The notes below the pieces were generated by a model, which saw only the letters and a program-made list of their open reading frames with translations, did no database searches and was not told the origin of the DNA. The position numbers and the translations under genes are program-made. A DNA stretch of 64,000 bases from Tetracentron sinense. Taxonomy: Eukaryota; Streptophyta; Magnoliopsida; Trochodendrales; Trochodendraceae. Location of the stretch: assembly GCA_015143295.1 (NCBI GenBank), contig CM026566.1, forward strand, positions 5,505,072-5,569,071, read 5' to 3'. How positions within the stretch are numbered: the stretch's first letter is position 1; each line of letters opens with the position of its first letter. Of the stretch, positions 57,751 through 64,000 are shown piece by piece.

Positions 57751-60241
57751 TGTAAGCACCCAATTTTTACACCCCATCTAACTATAGTTAAAACCTTTTA
57801 ACTATGGTTACCCCATGCCAAAGTCCCATACACCCTAGGTAAGCCTCTAGTTAGTCTTAGGAATCACCCTAAGTCAAACCCTAGAAAACCCTAGTACAAA
57901 ATTCTAACCCTAGCTAAACCCTAGTTTAACCCTAGTTAAACCACCCTAGTTAACCCTTATGACTCACCCTAAGTCAAGCCCATGTCAAAATCCTAGCCTT
58001 AGGTGACCCTAGCATAACCTTAGAGCCCTTAGGGCTTAAACCCTAAGACCCATGGCCTATAGGGCCTGACCCCTAGCCTCAAGCCCACAAGGCCCAAAAA
58101 ATCATTAAACATAAGCCCCATACCTGTATGTGCAGGGCCCAACCCAATTGAAAGCAAATCTCAAAATGTCGGTAGAAGGTCTACCGACATTATAAATTTT
58201 GCTTGTTTCTAAATTGTCGGTAGACCTTCTACCGCCAATATGCAAGTTCCGAGTTGCAGACCTACGTAGACCCCTACACACTCCACCATCCTCTCCTTCA
58301 TCATGACTCAGCCCTTAGTCGACCTTCCTTGGGTCCAATACCCTACTCCCTCTTCTCCTTAATCCCTCTTAGGTCCCCTTGAGCTTCCTCTATAATACCA
58401 AACCACCCCTACCGTTTAAACGGTCTGCAAAAATCCCAAGGAGAACCCCTGTTCCGAAATCCTCTCCCTCAGCCCTTTTGATCCTCTGGTCTGAATCTCA
58501 GGATTCCCCTAGACCAGCCTCAAGCCTCCTCAGCTGTTCCAAACACCACCGTAGCACCACCACCTGTGTAGCTCCCCCATGTTCGGGTAGAAACAGAGCA
58601 TCCGGGTAGGGTGTTCCCTACCCCCTTCCATCCTCTTGTACAATCAATATGAGCCCCTGGTTATTTCTAGGGGACTTTATTTGGCATTTGGTAGGATTTC
58701 AGTTCACAACCGAACCCAACAGGGTATTCCCCTACCTTTGTCATAGGTAGGGAGAACCCCTACGGGCATATCAATAATTTTCAAGCATTGCAGACCACCA
58801 TGAACCCTCTGGGGGTCCCTCAGATCATGAGGGAATCCTTGGAAGCATGGGTGCATAGCCCCTGTGGACACAAACTCGTTTCTGGAAAATTCCAGGAATT
58901 GCGGTAAACTCAATACCGTCATTCCTGTTTAAACTAATTTTTAGTTGTCAGTAGGCCTTCTACGGACACTCTGGTCTTTGCCTGTTTTCAACTTGGCGAT
59001 AGAATAACTACCGCCAATATGCACTTTCTATTGCAGCATGTTTACAGCTCTGTGGGGCCCACTTCAGGCATTCCCTGAGGCCCACACCGAACTCAGAAGA
59101 CTCCCAGGAGTACCCTCTATACTCCCATGCCTTCACTTCACCCTGGGTTACACCTTCACCCTAGTTAATAAAGGCAAAAAAACAGTTCAAAAACACTGCC
59201 TTTAATGTTGGTAATCCAATTACCGACATTAACTTTGTTTTTATTCTGGGCTTTTGCAGGGGCCCAGGCCTGGTAGAAGGCTACTTTAGGCCCTGCCTAG
59301 CCCCCTGGGCCCACTTCGGACCTCACTTGACCCTTCACCACGGTTAAATATACCCTCGATTAATATTTAACCACAGTTAAGCACCCCTTAACCCTACAAA
59401 CTTTGGGAAATTAAACGAAAATTCCTAAAAATCAATCGGACCACTCTCTAACCCTGGTTAGCAACCCTAACCACAGTTAGACCCCCCCCCCCCATAATTG
59501 CGGTTAGCAACTCTAATCGTAGTTAAGATCGGTTTACGGCCTATCGGGCCTAAAAACTAAGTCTACAGGATTATCTTCGGCCTACCGGGCCTCCCCTTTG
59601 CCTACTGAGCTACATCTCACTTACCCTTAACTGTGGTTAGTAACCCTAATCATAGTTAGTTCCACCTAACTCCGGTTAGCAACCCTAACCCGGGCCGGAC
59701 TCCACCTTAGTCTACCGAACTACCCATTAAGTCTTCCGGGCTTGAATATCATGCACTTGACCCTCCTCGGTCAACCACACCCTGGTCTACCGGACTAGTC
59801 TATGTTAGCCACCCTTGGTGCACACACACACGCCCCTAGCCTTGGCACAAGCTCACGTGCCAGAACTACACTCAGTCTGATCTCACTCTGTGAGTACGTA
59901 AGCAACCCAACCCGGGTTCGACCCCAGTTAGCTTTTCCTTTCTTGGATTAGTGTTAACTTAAACACTTCGGCATTCTAATCAAGATTAACTTTATTTGGC
60001 TTAAACCCGGGGAGTACGAAACCGTCGTAAGACAGAAGTCTCGGGGTGCCTAACACCTTCCCCGGACTTAACCGAACCCCTTACCCTGATCTCACTCGTA
60101 GACCAAGACCTTATCTAACCCTAGGGGACTTATCCCTTCTGAATGAATAGGTGGCGACTCTAAAAACCCTTTCACACCTGCAAAGGTACACAGGTAATAA
60201 TACTACCATCTTTTTGTGAGTGAAGAAATCCTGCGCTCACA
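57751..60241 (+). repeat. 5' LTR of the right-hand Tat/Ogre element (2491 bp)
   Basis: TGTAAGCACCCAATTTTTAC to CTGCGCTCACA. GC-richer than its surroundings, with many CCCTAG/TTAACC words and short palindromes around TGTCGGTAGAAGG. A 12-base C run lies near 59482. No host gene was found; open stretches near 58379 and 58704 are not supported. Confidence 0.85.
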
Positions 60242-60245
60242 GCTC

Positions 60246-60262
60246 TAGCGACTCTACTGGGG
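60246..60262 (+). other. primer binding site, mutated
   Basis: TAGCGACTCTACTGGGG. Compared with TGGCGACTCTGCTGGGG it carries two G-to-A changes, including the leading TGG. Confidence 0.72.
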
Positions 60263-61141
60263 AGTAGATGTGTATTTGACTTTAGGGTTCAACCAAGAAC
60301 TCGGGTTTAAGCCAACTAAACCTTAAATCTTGATTAAAATGCCTAAGCGTTTAACTTAACACTAATCATTTTATATCTCTTGGTTAATTGTGTACTATGC
60401 ATCCATGCATGTCATAGTAGTATAATTATCTCATTTAACTCAGTAGACAGACTTATTACGTTAACGACTGCTGGATGATCATCCTCAATGTCAGTGACTT
60501 AAAGGTCTTGGAGGTCCGCGGAGTTACTCCTATTGGGTGATTACTCTCAGGGATGGATTCTAAACGATCTCGTTTACACCAATCGTCCCTTTTCAGGTAT
60601 GTTCTATACCGGGGAGTCGCATATACGGTGTTAAGTGATCCCTCCATCCCGCTAGGAACACAATTGCATCAAACCAACATTCATACATGTAGTCTAGATT
60701 AGGGTATAGTCTACAAGCAACCCATCCAGTGAGGGCTACTATAATCCCTAACCTAATTGCACCCTATACCTGTCCCCAATCATAGTTGACTATCCGAGCA
60801 CATTCTACCTAGATAACCACCCACCCAGGGGCATGTAATGAGCCAAACCTATGCTTATAATAAACTACATCAAACCCTACTTCCCGATATAACATATGGG
60901 GTCCAAATCCCAGGCAGATAGGTCTTCACTGGGCCTATCCTAACCTTGATCTGATAGGTCCCTTGGTTTCCAACTACCTGGGCTAAAGCACATCAGACCT
61001 CCGTCCGTCTGCCCTATCGGATCACATATGCCTTGTTACACCCAATCAAAATCAAAAATTAAAAAATATTGCATAATCATTTTTGCATCTCATCTGCATG
61101 CACAGTGCACCCACAGAGTCTGTATATTATTATCCAGGTAG
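60263..61141 (+). other. leader of the right-hand Tat/Ogre element
   Basis: No gene. GTATGTTCTATACCGGGGAG, then TCGCATATACGGT, matches the leader at 51235-51265 of the element at 47345, so both leaders are related. Confidence 0.65.
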
Positions 61142-62015
61142 ATGGCAGGTCCTTCAGGGATTGTTCAGTCAATGGGTCGACCATTAAAACCCATGCATCT
61201 AACTTCTCAGGAGGCATGTAACGACAACCTCCAGGAGGCACTTGGGGCTTTCACCTCGAGTCAGCGTCTCATTTGGGCTCAGCACTATAAAACCGAAACT
61301 ATCCTAGACTTATCTGTGCTTAACCTGGACTCGTGCCTCATGAACACCGTTATCCAGTGTTGGAGCCCATCTCACATGGTGTTCTGTTTGGTAAGAACGA
61401 GCTCTGCCCAACACTGGAAGAAATTCAGCGCATTCTAGGGTTAAACATGGACGGCGAAGCCATAATACCGCGCTACAAGACAACATATCAAGCAGACCTA
61501 TCTAGGTTCTGCATATCAAGCCTGCCTGCTTGCAGCCCAATCCTAACGACTCTTTTGATCTGATACCCGTGTTTTTTCTCAAAAAAAGGTACAAGAGCAA
61601 GTGGAACCCTGACTCTATTTCAGAGGAACTTCCCAGTCTCAATGCCCTTGCACTGATAGCCATGTCTCAGCTGGTATTCCCAAGGTGTTGTTCACTAGTC
61701 GAAGCAGTTCTGGTCGGGATTATCGAGGACATGCACAACTCCTGCTCAGTTGTACCAGTCATCCTAGCCGAGCTTCTTAGGGGTCTCAACCAGTCTGCAG
61801 ATCACAGAAAAGGTATCTTCCATGCCAGTACACCTCTCCTACACCTCTGGTTGATAAGTCACTTGCATACAATCATATCGGTACCGGACGGCATCCGTAA
61901 TGCCTACAGTCTACCTCGGAAGATTTCTCAGAACCAAGGTCCGATAGCAACTACAGACGTTGGAGAGCTCTACCAACTCCTCCAAGACCTATCAGGGGAA
62001 GAAATCACTTGGTAA
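61142..62015 (+). pseudogene. Ogre-type ORF1 (DUF7745-like), frameshifted
   Basis: Starts MAGPSGIVQSMGRPLKPMHL. The frame is lost near 61370, the sense continues in the next frame (ISHGVLFGKNELCPTLEEIQ, then RILGLNMDG), is broken again near 61510, and resumes to 62015 (SISEELPSLNALALIAMSQL, PVILAELLRGL). This resembles the protein of unknown function encoded before gag in Ogre-type elements and annotated in plant genomes as DUF7745; the name is from memory. The segment WSP.SH.V.F.....LCPTLEE parallels the PMD protein at 14587. Confidence 0.68.
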
Positions 62016-62512
62016 TGTGATTGGCTTGTACTGAATGGGTTACCCCGTGTTGTCATCACCGGCAGACGATGCATGATTCTTGCTGGTCTAATAGGCTCCA
62101 TAATCTATACACCACTCCGAGTCCTCCTGCAGTTTGGATTCCCTCAGCGTATCCCAGTGATAGACCGGCAAGAAAATGATTGGATCACTTTCACAGTCCA
62201 CTCTGACAACCTCACCCGACACTTCCAGTCAGCTTGGCGCAGCTGCAGATGAGACTAATGGCCAGACTTCATGGTTACATCAGGACCACCGACCAACTCA
62301 GCATACCGACAGTGGGTGGATAATCCTGACCTTCTACCCGGCATGCTTGCACCCAGGGAACTGCCCACACCAGTCGTAGCTCTATCACAAGGAACCATAC
62401 CCTAGCCGAAATGGTGTTTCCCTGGACAGACTTCTTCCTGGAGAGATAGCTCCAGATCTAGCAGAAATGGAAAAGACTACAGAAAGCTCAGCGTGCATTT
62501 AGGTAGTAGGAA

Positions 62513-62770
62513 GTGAAGAAATACCGTGAACTCCAAACCGTACAAGAACAGGTTGAACAATTGAAGCAGACAATCCAGTCTCTTCACAAGAGACGCCGAG
62601 GCGATGCTAGGGAAGCAACTATCATCCGGGCCCAGCTTCACTTCCACCAAGAACAACTTGATAGTGCAAAGGTGGAGATGACCAACAATTTGGATACCGC
62701 ATGTTCAACGCTACTGAAACCCTTACGCACATGGAGGTTGAAGTCACATCCCTCCAGCAATAGATCATGG
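62513..62770 (+). pseudogene. coiled-coil C-terminal part of ORF1
   Basis: KKYRELQTVQEQVEQLKQTI, then HKRRRGDAREATIIRAQLHF, has heptad spacing of hydrophobic residues and predicts a coiled coil. It probably is the C-terminal part of ORF1, separated from it by stops between 62015 and 62513. Confidence 0.55.
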
Positions 62771-62893
62771 ATCATAAGGGTGTGCTCCGACCACTTGACT
62801 TTGCGATCCCTGAAGGGCCTGCCTAGGATCGAGTTTTTTTTTCTCTTTGTTGAGTCACATTATCCCTCTACTCACTGCACTCTTCATACATAA

Positions 62894-64000
62894 ATGAAAA
62901 TCTTGCTTTTTCTAGCATCTGTTTCTTGTCATCATGCACAAATCATGATTAGCCGTTGCATTCTTTTCAGTTGCATGTGCCAACCTGTGACTCGTTCTCT
63001 GACTGCTATTCTCGCAGAAGCAGCAGCCGTAAACACCGTCTTGATAGAGGTACCAATTACAGAGTTAGTACCTTGCACAACCCAGTCAGAGAGTAGCTCT
63101 TACACAGCACAATCAGAAAGCAGTTCAGAGTCGATGACGGAACCTATAGATCAGCACCAGCGAACCACTAAGATCCTACAGTCACATGACAGGGACATAG
63201 CGGCCATGCAGTCAAAGCTTGACAGTGTTCTGGAATCCCTGAAGATTCTAATTGGTACCCGAACCGCAGAACCCTCCACTCGGATCACGACCGGAGAACC
63301 AACCGAGTAACCTATACCAGAGCCTCGTCCACCCCCCTTCATCATACCTGACCCCATACCCACAACAAGCGGAGGAGAAGAGTATGACCAGTACGAAGAA
63401 CAACCCAAGGCCTTACATGTCCACTAGGATCGGCCATCATCCTCAGATCCGACCTCATCCTTACAAGACGAGATCAAGCAGATAAAAGAGGAGATGAGAA
63501 GAATGAAAGGTGCATCCACCAGTACAAGTCTATTACTAGAGGACTTAACTTTCTCATCAGGGGATGCTATTTCTGCAGGTTTCAAGGTCTCGGACTTTGA
63601 CAAATATGATGGCTCGGGCTGTCTAAAACAACACTTGTAGTTGTACCTGGGGGACATGCTCCAGCACAACAGAAACCAGCCCTTACTCATCCAGTACTTT
63701 CAAAAGAGTCTGAAGAAGGCTGCCCTTATATGGTGGATGTCTATGGACAAGCAGAGGTCAAGACTTGGCAAAATGCCATGGACAGCTTCGTGGAGCAATA
63801 CTCCTTTAACCAGGAGCTCCGCCCTCAGAAGAGCTAGCTTGAGCAGTTAAGTTAGCATAACAATGAATCATTCTTAGAGTACGCCACCCACTGGAGAGAA
63901 ATGGTAGCAAAGATCCCGACTCTTATCCCCAAGGAGGAGCTGGCAGGCATGTTCATGGGCACCTTAAAACAGCCTCATTCTACCCACTCTACACTCATGG
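62894..64000 (+). pseudogene. gag of the right-hand Tat/Ogre element, partial
   Basis: Pieces include HDRDIAAMQSKLDSVLESLK, DEIKQIKEEMRRMKG, and the capsid core GFKVSDFDKYDGSGC followed by QYFQKSLKKAALIWW. Stops at about 63310, 63427 and 63640 and a frameshift near 63750 break it. It continues past the window. Confidence 0.75.

Larger units (their letters stand above)
57751..64000 (+). mobile_element. Tat/Ogre-type retrotransposon with ORF1 and gag, right end outside window
   Basis: 5' LTR 57751-60241, primer site, leader, decayed ORF1, coiled-coil segment and decayed gag. The extra sense-strand ORF before gag is characteristic of Ogre-type elements. Every coding part shown has stops or frameshifts. 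Confidence 0.85.

Noticed and set aside
57890..57965. Telomere-like AACCCTAG words suggesting an interstitial telomere repeat
   Set aside because: The plant repeat is CCCTAAA; these words are irregular, mixed with GTTAACC variants, and lie inside an LTR.
58379..58922. Proline- and serine-rich open stretches inside the right-hand LTR
   Set aside because: Both strands are open because of the GC-rich LTR composition; no domain, start context or splice sites.

Overview
This is nuclear DNA of a flowering plant, almost certainly a dicot. The evidence is a spliced host gene of the plant ankyrin-repeat/PGG membrane-protein family, plant-type LTR retrotransposons (Ty3/gypsy Tekay and Tat/Ogre, and Ty1/copia), a PIF/Harbinger transposon with nested hAT-type MITEs, tRNA-derived SINEs and many foldback MITEs. 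The species cannot be named from sequence alone. No rRNA gene, tRNA gene, CRISPR array or bacterial operon was seen.

Layout. 1-7820 is a decayed minus-strand Tekay chromovirus whose 5' LTR is complete (5418-7820) and whose 3' LTR runs off the left edge. 7821-11090 is relict repeat DNA. 11090-38851 holds one host gene, an ITN1/ACD6-like ankyrin-PGG protein. Its exons lie at about 11628-12143 plus 24543-24815, then 25048-25583, then 38258-38851. The first coding exon is split by a 12.4-kb Tat-lineage element (12144-24537; 5-bp target duplication ACGGG; near-identical LTRs). The last intron is swollen to 12.7 kb by a decayed copia element (26822-37229), SINE copies and MITEs. 39253-43104 is a PIF/Harbinger element with TTA target duplications and two hAT-like insertions. 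47345-53211 is a decayed Tat-type element whose leader contains a solo Tekay-type LTR. 53212-55345 has CACTA-like subterminal repeats and a seven-copy array of about 179 bp. 56408-64000 is another Tat/Ogre element that runs off the right edge; its LTR abuts a truncated Tekay-type LTR, and it carries a decayed ORF1 and gag.

The most interesting object is the Tat element at 12144-24537. It has no gag: the primer binding site directly touches the start codon of its protease region. Its pol frame has three in-frame stops. Yet on the opposite strand it carries an apparently intact three-exon gene (14587-18358, 1192 codons before the stop after splicing) for a plant mobile domain (PMD) protein, with its own TATA box, a 5'-UTR intron, basic clusters and a C-terminal coiled coil. 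The decayed sense-strand ORF1 of the right-hand Tat element shows the same short signature (W, three residues, H, one residue, F, then PTLE), so the two extra ORFs may be related.

If the Tat element and one target-site copy are removed, the ankyrin gene reads through without a stop for about 636 codons. The disruption is therefore probably recent and may be polymorphic between haplotypes.
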